From assembly GCF_948329825.1 (NCBI RefSeq), contig NZ_CAOJCM010000003.1, positions 558,001 to 622,000 of the forward strand: a stretch of DNA of 64,000 nucleotides, read 5' to 3'. This DNA is from Paenibacillus sp. JJ-100. GTDB lineage: Bacteria > Bacillota > Bacilli > Paenibacillales > Paenibacillaceae. Position numbers and translations under genes: made by a program. Position 1 is the first letter of the stretch. Each line of letters starts with the position of its first letter. The notes under the pieces were generated by a model that saw nothing but the letters and a program-made list of their open reading frames with translations, was not told the DNA's origin and did not search any database. Below, piece by piece: positions 44,921 to 53,209 of the stretch.

Positions 44921-45493
44921 ATGGAATTCCCACGTATTTTGATTCAACAAGGTTTCAGTAAAATTGGTTTGGATAAAGTGGAAGGTCAGTGGGATATAAG
45001 ACAACCCAAAGCAGAACTGGGCATGCACCAGCAACAAGGCGATTTGGTTATCAAATATACACCTGGTAGCTTAGATGTCGATCAGAGTAAAGCATGGTCT
45101 GCACTTGCACTGGGTAAATCGATTGAGATGATTGATCGTATAGCCCAGAATGCAATGAATTCATCGATGCAAAATATTGCCGAGATTGCCCAGGCTGGCG
45201 ATCGTATGATGGATATTACGAACAAAGGCAGTGCTTTTGCTGATCTGGCATATCAAAACTTTAACAAAGACAGGCCAATGGAAATACGAGGACCGGCGGG
45301 ATACGATAATGTAGATATCACTTATACGCCAGGAACTACAGATATTCAATATACTCGAAAAGGGGTTACGTTTAATCCTGAGTACAACAAGCCGATCATT
45401 GAATATACTCCGGGAAGTGTAAGTGCTTATGTAACACAAAAAAATTTCATACAATTTAGTACAACCGGTACGCATACAGATAAGGTTGTATAA
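44921..45493 (+). CDS. yviE: DUF6470 family protein (YviE-like)
   Basis: This 190-residue cytosolic protein lies between flgL and fliW in many Bacilli (yviE in B. subtilis) and has unknown function. A repeating YTPG motif is visible: IKYTPGSLDVD, DITYTPGTTDIQYT and IEYTPGSVSAYV. It also shows the N-terminal IRQPKAELGMHQQQGDL and the helix IEMIDRIAQNAMNSSMQNIA. ATG 44921 follows AGGGTGAT. The gene is separated from fliW by a terminator-like hairpin, so its message may end here. Confidence 0.8.
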   Translation: MEFPRILIQQGFSKIGLDKVEGQWDIRQPKAELGMHQQQGDLVIKYTPGSLDVDQSKAWSALALGKSIEMIDRIAQNAMNSSMQNIAEIAQAGDRMMDITNKGSAFADLAYQNFNKDRPMEIRGPAGYDNVDITYTPGTTDIQYTRKGVTFNPEYNKPIIEYTPGSVSAYVTQKNFIQFSTTGTHTDKVV

Positions 45494-45506
45494 ATCGAAT
45501 GGCAAG

Positions 45507-45551
45507 GTAGCTATAATGAACATGATATGTTTAATATAGCTATTTTTTTTG
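45507..45551 (+). terminator. Terminator-like hairpin between yviE and fliW
   Basis: TAGCTAT (45508-45514) pairs with ATAGCTA (45536-45542), with an inner AACAT/ATGTT stem (45519-45523/45527-45531) and at least eight T after it. It would separate the junction-protein genes from the fliW-csrA regulator pair. Confidence 0.75.
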
Positions 45552-45587
45552 AATATACACTTTTGAAAGATATTTAGGAGGTAGGTT

Positions 45588-46025
45588 ATGAAAGTCCATT
45601 CCGTTAGATTTGGAGAAATAGAGGTAGCAGAAGACTCAGTTATTGAATTTGTAAGTGCCATTTTAGGTTTTCAAGAGGAGACCCGATATGTGCTGATCCC
45701 GCAGATAGAAGAAAGCCCATTTCAATATATTCAATCGATTACAGATCCAAATCTAACCTTTGTATTAGCTGACCCTTTTCTATTCTGTGCTGAATATGAG
45801 TTTAACATTGATGAACGCTGGCAAAAAAAGTTGAATTTGCATAGTCAAGAGGATGTTGATATCAGAGTGATTACAACGGTGCGTTCGTCAACAGACATCT
45901 CTATTAACTTGAAGGCGCCCATAGTCATCAATAAAAAAAGCAAGAAAGCCATGCAGATCGTTTTGGAAAATATGGATTACTCAACACGCTATTCGTTGTT
46001 AAATGAGCAGCGGGAGGCTAAATAA
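45588..46025 (+). CDS. fliW: Flagellar assembly factor FliW
   Basis: FliW is an allosteric antagonist of CsrA. When flagellin accumulates in the cell it binds FliW, freeing CsrA to block hag translation; when flagellin is secreted FliW is free and inhibits CsrA. The 145-residue single-domain beta protein shows ILGFQEETRYVLI, ADPFLFCAEYEFNI and the C-terminal INLKAPIVINKKSKKAMQIV. ATG 45588 follows AGGAGGT. The csrA ribosome-binding site lies inside its 3' end, so fliW and csrA are coupled, with hag next. Confidence 0.94.
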   Translation: MKVHSVRFGEIEVAEDSVIEFVSAILGFQEETRYVLIPQIEESPFQYIQSITDPNLTFVLADPFLFCAEYEFNIDERWQKKLNLHSQEDVDIRVITTVRSSTDISINLKAPIVINKKSKKAMQIVLENMDYSTRYSLLNEQREAK

Positions 46026-46026
46026 T

Positions 46027-46266
46027 ATGCTGATACTCTCCAGAAACAAAGGACAGAAAATCATAGTCAATGACGATATTGTTATATCTATTTTAGACGT
46101 ATCGGGAGATCAAGTTCGTATAGGGATTGAAGCCCCATCACATATCAGTATATACAGGGAAGAAATTTACAAAGCGATCCAACAACAAAATGAGATGGCA
46201 GCATCACCGTTAAACGACCAAGTGGATCAACTTCTTCAGCAAATTCCGATCTCCAAGAAAAGGTGA
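46027..46266 (+). CDS. csrA: Carbon storage regulator CsrA
   Basis: CsrA is a dimeric RNA-binding protein that represses translation by covering ribosome-binding sites with a GGA-in-loop motif; in this lineage its main known target is hag mRNA. I start it at ATG 46027 (MLILSRNKGQKIIV), nine bases after GGGAGG (46012-46017); an upstream in-frame start at 46003 lies within fliW and does not fit the family. It has 79 residues, including IGIEAPSHISIYREEIY with the conserved C-terminal RNA-contact region. Two candidate CsrA sites lie in the hag leader that follows. Confidence 0.95.
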   Translation: MLILSRNKGQKIIVNDDIVISILDVSGDQVRIGIEAPSHISIYREEIYKAIQQQNEMAASPLNDQVDQLLQQIPISKKR

Positions 46267-46295
46267 AAATTTTTAAAAAATATTTAGATAAACTA

Positions 46296-46322
46296 TAAAC
46301 ATTGTGTGGGATTGTCCGATAT
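46296..46322 (+). promoter_or_regulatory. Sigma-D promoter of the flagellin gene
   Basis: TAAA (46296-46299), exactly 15 bp, then TCCGATAT (46315-46322), one base from the consensus GCCGATAT. The start would be near 46329, giving a leader of about 105 nt. Confidence 0.9.
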
Positions 46323-46389
46323 ATATATTATGGGACGCATTCAAGAGTTTGACGGCCGTAAACGAATGAATGCACCAAATCATGGGTGA

Positions 46390-46401
46390 AGCAAGGATGC
46401 T
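46390..46401 (+). promoter_or_regulatory. Candidate CsrA-binding hairpin 1 in the hag leader
   Basis: A short AGC/GCT stem presents AAGGAT in the loop, the GGA-in-loop arrangement that CsrA recognises. It lies 26 nt before the matching GGA of site 2. Confidence 0.5.
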
Positions 46402-46413
46402 AATCACCAACAC

Positions 46414-46428
46414 ATTCCAAGGAGGAAT
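46414..46428 (+). promoter_or_regulatory. Candidate CsrA-binding hairpin 2, covering the hag ribosome-binding site
   Basis: ATTCC (46414-46418) and GGAAT (46424-46428) form a perfect 5 bp stem with AAGGA as loop. The Shine-Dalgarno AAGGAGG (46419-46425) lies within it, so CsrA binding would block translation. Confidence 0.65.
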
Positions 46429-46434
46429 TTTATC

Positions 46435-47253
46435 ATGCGTATTAACCATAACATCGCTTCTTACAACACACAGCGTCAACTGACTGCTAACAACAATGCA
46501 CAATCCAAATCCCTGGAGAAATTGTCTTCTGGTTACAGAATCAACCGTGCAGCTGACGATGCTGCAGGTCTGGCAATCTCTGAAAAAATGCGTAACCAAA
46601 TCCGTGGTCTGGAGCAAGCAAACAAAAACGCTCTCGACGGCATCTCTTTGATCCAAACAGCTGAGGGTGCATTGAACGAAACTCACGCTATGCTGCAACG
46701 TATGGGCGAACTTTACACTCAAGCAGCGAACGAAGTGTTGACTTCTGAGGATTCTGCAAAAATTCAGACAGAAATCAGTCAATTGTCGGCTCAAATTGAT
46801 TCGATTGCTACTCAAACTAAATTTAACACTAAAGGCCTCTTGAATGGTACAGTAGCTGATGTAACATTCCAAGTTGGAGCGAACAAAGGTGACACTATTA
46901 CTCTGACACTTCAAGCTGCTGATGGTGCATCTCTGGGTATTGATACTTTGACTGCTTTGGATGGTACTAATGGTGTTGCAGCAACCAACCTTGAGTTGGT
47001 TCAAAGCGCAATCAATGTGGTTTCTGCTATGCGTTCTGATTTGGGTGCTGTCCAAAACCGTTTGGAGCACACTATCAACAACTTGGGAACGACTGCCGAG
47101 AACTTGCAAGCAGCTGAATCTCGTATCCGTGATGTAGATATGGCGAAAGAAATGAGCGAATCTACCAAAACAAATATTCTTCAACAAGCTGCTACTGCAA
47201 TGTTGGCTCAAGCGAACCAACAACCGCAAGGCGTTCTGCAGTTGCTTCGTTAA
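46435..47253 (+). CDS. hag: Flagellin
   Basis: This is the filament subunit. At 272 residues it is a short flagellin, with complete N-terminal D0/D1 (MRINHNIASYNTQRQLT, SSGYRINRAADDAAGLAISE) and C-terminal D1/D0 (TAENLQAAESRIRDVDMAKE, then MLAQANQQPQGVLQLLR). The surface domain between them (about residues 130-190) is small and Thr/Ala/Asp-rich. Codon use is restricted, as expected for high expression. ATG 46435 follows AAGGAGG. The leader carries a sigma-D promoter and two CsrA-type hairpins. A glycosyltransferase cluster follows the flagellar genes, so O-glycosylation of the central Ser/Thr residues is plausible. Confidence 0.97.
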   Translation: MRINHNIASYNTQRQLTANNNAQSKSLEKLSSGYRINRAADDAAGLAISEKMRNQIRGLEQANKNALDGISLIQTAEGALNETHAMLQRMGELYTQAANEVLTSEDSAKIQTEISQLSAQIDSIATQTKFNTKGLLNGTVADVTFQVGANKGDTITLTLQAADGASLGIDTLTALDGTNGVAATNLELVQSAINVVSAMRSDLGAVQNRLEHTINNLGTTAENLQAAESRIRDVDMAKEMSESTKTNILQQAATAMLAQANQQPQGVLQLLR

Positions 47254-47270
47254 TCAGTTATTTAACGCAG

Positions 47271-47302
47271 GAGCCGGCCGGATTTTCCGGTCGGTTTTTT
47301 CT
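47271..47302 (+). terminator. Rho-independent terminator after hag
   Basis: CCGGCCGGA pairs with TCCGGTCGG (one G-T) around TTT, followed by TTTTTT. Confidence 0.9.
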
Positions 47303-47327
47303 ATATTTGAACAAGGGGTTGTAATGA

Positions 47328-47660
47328 ATGCGTGTAGAATCATCCGCTGAATTCCCTCTTCGATCTAATGATACGACTATAGTGAATCAAGCTAATGGAG
47401 TAAATCCTGTCCAACCGGACAAAGATGAATCCGTTAGTAAACAGCAACTGGATAAGTTAATCGAGGATGGAAATAAAGTTCTACAAAGAATGGACACCCA
47501 ATTGCGATGGTCTGTGAATAAAGAAAGTAATCAAATGATAGTGAAAGTCATGGATACTCAGACGAACGAAGTATTACGGGAAATACCTCCAGAGAAGTAT
47601 CTTGAATTAGTCCAAAATTTGTGTGAGCAGGTTGGTTTGTTTTTGGACGAAAGAAAATGA
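47328..47660 (+). CDS. flaG: FlaG family flagellar protein
   Basis: This 110-residue protein corresponds to B. subtilis YvyC. Members lie between flagellin and fliD and influence filament length in some bacteria, by an unclear mechanism. The conserved C-terminal half is visible: LRWSVNKESNQMIVKVMDTQ, then NEVLREIPPEKYLELVQNL. The N-terminal half is polar and probably disordered. ATG 47328 follows AAGGGG; an ATG at 47324 is out of frame. fliD starts 18 bp after the stop, so the two are co-transcribed. Confidence 0.88.
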   Translation: MRVESSAEFPLRSNDTTIVNQANGVNPVQPDKDESVSKQQLDKLIEDGNKVLQRMDTQLRWSVNKESNQMIVKVMDTQTNEVLREIPPEKYLELVQNLCEQVGLFLDERK

Positions 47661-47678
47661 GTCTAAGGGGGGACACAG

Positions 47679-49178
47679 GTGAGCAATATTAAATTAAGCG
47701 GTATGGTTTCTGGATTAGATACAGATACGATTATTAAGCAGTTAATGCAGGTAGAACGGGCCCCGCTTGATAAACTTACCCAACAAAAACAAAAGATCGC
47801 TTGGAAACGTGATGAGTACCGTGAGATGAATACGATGTTAACATCTATTCGAAGTTTGGCTGACAAAATGAGATTCTCTACGACGTTTAATAAACAAAGC
47901 GCTACAAGCAGTAATACAAGTGTTGTGACTGCGAATGCTTCCTCAACAGCGACAAGTGGGAGCTATGCGATACAGGTAGATAGGCTTGCATCAAGCGCAC
48001 TAGTTACAGGTGCTACTGTTTCAGTGGACAGCACTAAGTCTTTAGTAACAGCTAATGGCACTATTACTATTGAAGGAGCCAATGGTAAAAGTGTGGATGT
48101 TAATATGACTGCTGGAACGACCACTTATGATTCTATTATTAAACAAGTTAATGCTGCTAACGTAGGAGTAACACTGAGCTTCGACAGTATTAATAAAAGG
48201 TTTGTGGCGAGCACTTCGGCTACTGGTGAAAGTGCAACAATACTAATCACGGGCAATGGGGCAACAGAACTGGGATTTGCAACAATGGCAAATCCACAAA
48301 AGGGTTCAGATGCTTCTGTTCAGGTCAATGGGCAACTGATGACATTTGCCAACAATGCATTTGAGTTAAATGGTGTTCGTTTTGATTTAAAAGGAGTATC
48401 AACTAATGCGACTTCAGTAACTGTTGCAAAAGATACAGGGAATATTGTAGATCAGATTAAAAGTTTTGTTGACCAATATAATACCCTAGTTGATAAAGTT
48501 AACGAAAAAACCAAAGCAGTTCCAATTCGTAGTTATCTCCCGTTAACCGATGAACAAAAAGAAAACATGAGCGAAAAACAAGTGGAACTTTGGGAAACTA
48601 AGGCGAAAACAGGACTATTATATCGGGATGATATTTTAACAGATGCTCTGTCTTCGTTGAGAAGTGCATTAATGAATAAAGTGGATGGTTTAGCTACCAT
48701 AAGTAATGGTGTGAAAACAGGAATTGATACAATATCCGATATAGGTATAACTTTCAAAAAATATGTGCCAGGCCTAACGGGAGAGTTAGGTAAGCTGGAT
48801 CTGGATGAAACTAAGCTTAAGGACGCTATTGCAAGTAATCCAGATGGTGTTATGAACCTTTTCACTAAAACATCAACTCTAGACCCCAAAGACAAAAATT
48901 ATCAAAAAGAAAGTGGTATCGCTGAAAGGTTATACAGCACCCTTAATACGCAGATTAACAAAGTTATGAAACGTATTGGTACTGGAAGGATTTCCGATGC
49001 AGCAGATGGTAGTCAATTGGGGGAGCAGATTCGTGGATTAAACAGCAGAATGGATGTTCTCAAGATGAGAATGAAAGTTGCAGAAGACCGCTATTACAAA
49101 CAATTTACTGCAATGGAATTGGCTTTGCAAAAGCTAAATAGTAAAGGTTCTTGGCTCACTTCCCAATTAGGTCAATAA
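47679..49178 (+). CDS. fliD: Flagellar filament cap protein FliD
   Basis: FliD is the cap at the filament tip that folds incoming flagellin. The 499-residue protein has FliD_N at residues 1-100 (IKLSGMVSGLDTDTIIKQLM, APLDKLTQQKQKIAWKRDEY), a variable head, and FliD_C from about 230 to the end, including GLTGELGKLDLDETKLKDAI and the C-terminal coiled coil. GTG 47679 is supported by AAGGGGGGA (47666-47674). It is followed by fliS, as in B. subtilis. Confidence 0.95.
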   Translation: MSNIKLSGMVSGLDTDTIIKQLMQVERAPLDKLTQQKQKIAWKRDEYREMNTMLTSIRSLADKMRFSTTFNKQSATSSNTSVVTANASSTATSGSYAIQVDRLASSALVTGATVSVDSTKSLVTANGTITIEGANGKSVDVNMTAGTTTYDSIIKQVNAANVGVTLSFDSINKRFVASTSATGESATILITGNGATELGFATMANPQKGSDASVQVNGQLMTFANNAFELNGVRFDLKGVSTNATSVTVAKDTGNIVDQIKSFVDQYNTLVDKVNEKTKAVPIRSYLPLTDEQKENMSEKQVELWETKAKTGLLYRDDILTDALSSLRSALMNKVDGLATISNGVKTGIDTISDIGITFKKYVPGLTGELGKLDLDETKLKDAIASNPDGVMNLFTKTSTLDPKDKNYQKESGIAERLYSTLNTQINKVMKRIGTGRISDAADGSQLGEQIRGLNSRMDVLKMRMKVAEDRYYKQFTAMELALQKLNSKGSWLTSQLGQ

Positions 49179-49236
49179 TATGTTGCTGGGAGCTATATTC
49201 TTATATTCAACTTTAGTATAAAAGGAGAGATTTTCA

Positions 49237-49623
49237 ATGATAGCATCAAATTATCAACAGCAGTATCTTAAAACCAAGGTGGAAACAGCAAGTCCTGGTG
49301 ATCTGACCCTCCTTTTATACGAAGAGTTGTATCGGAAATTGAATATGGCCAAATCGCACTTGCAGAAAGAACAGCATATTGAGATGTCTGAGCGAATTGA
49401 TGGAGCAAGAGCGATCTTGTATGAGTTGCTAGGTACTCTTAACTTTGACTACGCGATTGCTAATGATTTGCGTGATTTGTACCAGTTTTATCTTGGAAAG
49501 CTGAATGAGTTTGTGATAAAAAAACAGCCTGATCTGTTAGATCCTGTTATTGAATTTGCAAAGGGTTTTGCGGAGACATGGAAGCAAGCTGTGCAAATTT
49601 CAAGAAGTGGAAAAGGGAATTAA
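49237..49623 (+). CDS. fliS: Flagellin export chaperone FliS
   Basis: FliS binds the C-terminus of flagellin in the cytoplasm and prevents early polymerisation. The 128-residue four-helix protein begins with the typical NYQQQYLKTKVETASPGDLTL and has LLYEELYRKLNMAK, then AIANDLRDLYQFYLGKL. ATG 49237 follows AAAGGAGAG. The next gene begins one base after its stop. In B. subtilis FliS also helps FliW and flagellin homeostasis, which fits the neighbouring fliW-csrA-hag set. Confidence 0.95.
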   Translation: MIASNYQQQYLKTKVETASPGDLTLLLYEELYRKLNMAKSHLQKEQHIEMSERIDGARAILYELLGTLNFDYAIANDLRDLYQFYLGKLNEFVIKKQPDLLDPVIEFAKGFAETWKQAVQISRSGKGN

Positions 49624-49624
49624 T

Positions 49625-49945
49625 ATGGAGCGCTACCATACAATGGAGCTTTTGAAAGAAATGTATGAAGAGATCGTGGAGAGTCAGGATGCCAAGCGGT
49701 ATTTATTGAAGGAGGAGGAGATAGACCTCCTCTTTGATAAGCTGCAATCTATGGTTGACACACCGTATAATTCGAGGGAACTTGTCTTGTTAAGTGAGCT
49801 CTCCGTATTAAATAACTCCATCCAATCCCTAATGAAAAAAGGCATGAATCGTATTCAAAAGAATCACGAAATGTCACCAGTTATCTCCAAAAGTTATGAA
49901 CAGGTATCATATAGTGAGTCTTACTTTTTTGACAAAAAAAACTAA
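49625..49945 (+). CDS. fliT: FliT-like small flagellar protein
   Basis: This 106-residue helical protein sits immediately after fliS, the position of fliT (FliD chaperone) in B. subtilis. I start it at ATG 49625 (MERYHTMELLKEMYEEI); the longer frame from 49550 overlaps fliS and does not fit. Its composition is charged helices (YLLKEEEIDLLFDKLQSMVD) with a variable C-terminal tail. Similarity to FliT cannot be seen beyond size and helical pattern, so the name rests mainly on gene order. It is followed 14 bp later by the vWA/TIG gene. Confidence 0.6.
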   Translation: MERYHTMELLKEMYEEIVESQDAKRYLLKEEEIDLLFDKLQSMVDTPYNSRELVLLSELSVLNNSIQSLMKKGMNRIQKNHEMSPVISKSYEQVSYSESYFFDKKN

Positions 49946-49959
49946 CCAGGAGGAAACGT

Positions 49960-52900
49960 ATGAATAGAATTAAAAAAATGCTTGTGATTACATTAATATT
50001 TTTATTGGGAATCAGTTCTTTCCCGTTCTCTTCACAAGCATCGACTAACTATGTATCGGCAACAAAAACAGCTAATCCTTCAAGTATTTTAGTAGGTGGG
50101 GAAACGGAGGTTACACTGAATATTCAGGGAAGCCCTCCTGTTAACGTAGTAAAGCCTAATGATGTTATTTTGGTCATCGATAAATCAGGCAGTATGGGAA
50201 CAGAAAAGATGAACAATGCTAAGGCGGCAGCCAAAGGATTTATCGATCTTATGGATTTGTCCAAGCACCAAGTGGGGATCGTTGATTATCAAAGTGGTCC
50301 AGGGAACGGTATGGCCCTAACAAATAATGCGCAGTCGGCCAAAAGTTATATTGATACGATTTTCTCGGGAGGTGGTACAGGTACCGCTTCTGCGATTGAT
50401 AAAGCAAGAGAACTATTGGAGAATCATCGACCGGAAGCACAGCCAGTTATCGTACTTCTAACAGATGGAGACGCTACGCAAGCTGGAGATGGCCTTAACG
50501 CTTACCAGTACACACTTAAAAAGGCCGAAGAAGCCAAAAATGCCGGTATCGTCTTTTATACAATCGCATTGCTTGACCAAGGAGTTAATCCAGAAACCAG
50601 TGGTCCGAACAAACTTATGAAGGACATGGCGACTACATCCCATCACCATCATTTTGTTCTTGGATCAACCGGTCTTTCTGAAATCTATGCTGCAATTGTA
50701 AAAGAGATTGGGTTAGCAAGTGCTTATGATGTGGTGGTTACTGATATAGTTCCTGATAATTTTGAAATTGTTCCAGATTCTTATAATAATAATATACCAA
50801 AACCAGTTGTTTCTGGGAATACCCTAACGTGGAATTTTTTAGAATTGAAAAAAGATACCCTCTCTTTCACGTATAAAATCCGCCAAAAAGATGGTGGTAC
50901 AAATGGTACGTTCCCTGTTACCAAAACGGGATCTTCCATAAAATATAAGGACTACACTGGAGCGAATAAAACACAAAACATGCCATCGGCTAACGTTGAA
51001 GTGAAGTATTTACCACCAGTAATTACTTCCGTGACGCCTGAGAAGGGTGCACTTGCTGGGGGAGAAGCAGTAACTATTAAAGGTGAGAACTTCTTGCCCG
51101 GCGCTAAAGTATTTTTATTTGGACAATTTGTTGCTGGAGCTACTGTAGTTAACGATAAAGAGATTACTTTAACTACACCTTTTGGTAAACAAGGAGAAGT
51201 AGAAGTTAAAGTTGTAAACCCGGACAAACAATCAGCAACAAGTGTATTTAGTTACTATGTGGACCCTGAAGTTACAAGTATGTCACCGAACAATGGACCA
51301 GTGGATGGTGGAACTTCAGTTAAAATTTACGGTAAATATTTTATGCCTGGGATTACAGTCAAGTTTGGAGATCAAACTTCTTCTGTGACTTACTATAATG
51401 AAGGCTATTTAATTGCGAGAACTCCTGCAACTCAGCAATGGGGTACAGTTGATGTGACACTGGAAAATCCAGATGGAACTTCACTTGTTATTAAAGATGG
51501 TTTCACATACGATGAACCACCTAAAATAACTCTAACGGGGATAACACCAGCTGAAGGTCCAACAACTGGGAATCAAGACGTAACTCTGACGGGAACAGAA
51601 TTTAAAACAGGTATGAAAGTGTATTTCGACTCTGTTGAGGTGCCTGTGAGCAATCTCAGATCCACAGCAACACAGAGTGTAATTATTAAGACACCTGCTT
51701 GGAATCAACCAGAGACAGTTGATGTCAAAGTTGTAAGTGCTGATGGAAAGGAAGCGGTACTTTCTAAAGCGTACACTTATATAGCTCCACCTCCTCCCCC
51801 AGCACCAGTTATTGATACAGTTTCACCTAACACAACACGTGTTGATCAAAGTATTTTGACTTACATTGATGGAGCAAATTTTGTTCAGGGAGCAAAAGTT
51901 GATATCGGTAGTACAAGTGGTATTGAAGCAACGGTACTTTCAGACAAACGTTTGCGAGTACGAACACCTTTAGCTAATGAGGCTGCTTCGGTAGATGTAA
52001 GGGTAACAAACCCTGATGGACAATCTGCAGTTAAGACTCAGGCTTTTACATTTGAACCGAAGCCAGAAGAACCAGCTCCAACGATTACGAATGTTACACC
52101 AGGTAACAGTGCTATGACAGGAGGGATTCTTGTCTATATTGATGGTTCGAACTTTCAATCAGGTGTTAAGTTGGATTGGATTGAGAGTTACCAAACTACC
52201 TCCTTGGATGTCCAGTTTTTAAGCAAAGAAAGAATTAGAATTCGTGTTCCAGCAACCACAGTTCATGGTCCTGTCGATATTAAAGTTACTAATCCAGATG
52301 GCAAGGAAGCATTAAAAACAGCTGCATTCACTTATGATGCACCGCCTGTATTTCCTGACCCTGTGCTGACTTCAATTACTCCTAACTCTGGTAATAAATC
52401 AGGGGGAGGAATTGTCGATATTTTAGGTGATGAATTTCAAACAGGTTTGAAAGTAACTATAGGCTCTCAAGAAGCACCCTTGTATACGTACGTAGACAAA
52501 ACCCGTGTACGTGTCAGAGTGCCGGCATCTTTGGTTGCAGAATCGGTTGATGTTATAGTAACGAATCCGGATGGGAAGTCAGTTGTACTACCTAAAGGAT
52601 ACACGTACGAAGAAGCTAAACCTGAAATTACAGGTTTATCTCCGTCCAATGCTCCTTTGGCAGGTGGAACATTAGTGTACATTGACGGAAAATATTTTGA
52701 AAGTGGACTTACTATCACTTTTAATGGTTCAACAATCAACTATGATTATTTGAGTAATTCAAGACTGCGTTTTAGAACGCCACAGGGTATCACACCAGGG
52801 GCAGTCGATGTTACCGTTACTAACCCTTCTGGGACATCAACTACAACTCAATTTACTTATGATGCTCCGCCTCCTGTCCCTGCGCCTGTTTTAAGATCCC

Positions 52901-53133
52901 TCTCTCCTGCGAGTGGACCCGTTAGCGGAGGAACCTTGTTATATTTAGATGGTTCGAACTATCAAGTTGGGTCAACGATAAATATTGGTGGAGTGATTTA
53001 TGATGCAACATTCCTATCTAATACAAGATTAAGAGTTCGTATGCCGAAAGCTGATGCTCCTGGTATGGTAGCTATCAAAGTTATTAATCCAGATGGTCAG
53101 GAAAGTGGTACACTTAACTTTGAGTATAAATAA
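49960..53133 (+). CDS. Secreted von Willebrand factor A protein with eight IPT/TIG repeats
   Basis: This 1057-residue exported protein has a signal peptide (MNRIKKMLVITLIFLLGISS, cleavage near SQA|STN). The vWA domain (about 65-255) has a complete metal site: DKSGS in VILVIDKSGSMG, Thr in GGGTGTAS and Asp in LLTDGD. A His run (SHHHHF) lies near its end. A DUF11-like sandwich (about 260-350) follows, then eight TIG domains of 80-90 residues. Each opens with a phrase such as VTSMSPNNGPVDGGTSVKIY or LRSLSPASGPVSGGTLLYLD and closes with VTNPDG-type strands. It has no SLH, LPXTG or membrane anchor. ATG 49960 has AGGAGG upstream. It separates flagellar from glycan genes; adhesin or filament-associated roles are inference. 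Confidence 0.85.
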   Translation: MNRIKKMLVITLIFLLGISSFPFSSQASTNYVSATKTANPSSILVGGETEVTLNIQGSPPVNVVKPNDVILVIDKSGSMGTEKMNNAKAAAKGFIDLMDLSKHQVGIVDYQSGPGNGMALTNNAQSAKSYIDTIFSGGGTGTASAIDKARELLENHRPEAQPVIVLLTDGDATQAGDGLNAYQYTLKKAEEAKNAGIVFYTIALLDQGVNPETSGPNKLMKDMATTSHHHHFVLGSTGLSEIYAAIVKEIGLASAYDVVVTDIVPDNFEIVPDSYNNNIPKPVVSGNTLTWNFLELKKDTLSFTYKIRQKDGGTNGTFPVTKTGSSIKYKDYTGANKTQNMPSANVEVKYLPPVITSVTPEKGALAGGEAVTIKGENFLPGAKVFLFGQFVAGATVVNDKEITLTTPFGKQGEVEVKVVNPDKQSATSVFSYYVDPEVTSMSPNNGPVDGGTSVKIYGKYFMPGITVKFGDQTSSVTYYNEGYLIARTPATQQWGTVDVTLENPDGTSLVIKDGFTYDEPPKITLTGITPAEGPTTGNQDVTLTGTEFKTGMKVYFDSVEVPVSNLRSTATQSVIIKTPAWNQPETVDVKVVSADGKEAVLSKAYTYIAPPPPPAPVIDTVSPNTTRVDQSILTYIDGANFVQGAKVDIGSTSGIEATVLSDKRLRVRTPLANEAASVDVRVTNPDGQSAVKTQAFTFEPKPEEPAPTITNVTPGNSAMTGGILVYIDGSNFQSGVKLDWIESYQTTSLDVQFLSKERIRIRVPATTVHGPVDIKVTNPDGKEALKTAAFTYDAPPVFPDPVLTSITPNSGNKSGGGIVDILGDEFQTGLKVTIGSQEAPLYTYVDKTRVRVRVPASLVAESVDVIVTNPDGKSVVLPKGYTYEEAKPEITGLSPSNAPLAGGTLVYIDGKYFESGLTITFNGSTINYDYLSNSRLRFRTPQGITPGAVDVTVTNPSGTSTTTQFTYDAPPPVPAPVLRSLSPASGPVSGGTLLYLDGSNYQVGSTINIGGVIYDATFLSNTRLRVRMPKADAPGMVAIKVINPDGQESGTLNFEYK

Positions 53134-53152
53134 TAATAAAGTTAAAATTGGG

Positions 53153-53180
53153 GAGGAGTCCTTTGGACTCCTTCTTCTTT
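53153..53180 (+). terminator. Rho-independent terminator after the vWA/TIG gene
   Basis: AGGAGTCC and GGACTCCT (53154-53172) pair around TTT, followed by TCTTCTTT. Confidence 0.8.
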
Positions 53181-53209
53181 AATTTCTAAACTAAAGGAGT
53201 GGTTACTGT

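Noticed and set aside
46429-47229. Long antisense frame across hag
   Set aside because: It mirrors the biased codon use of flagellin and has no promoter, ribosome-binding site or motif.
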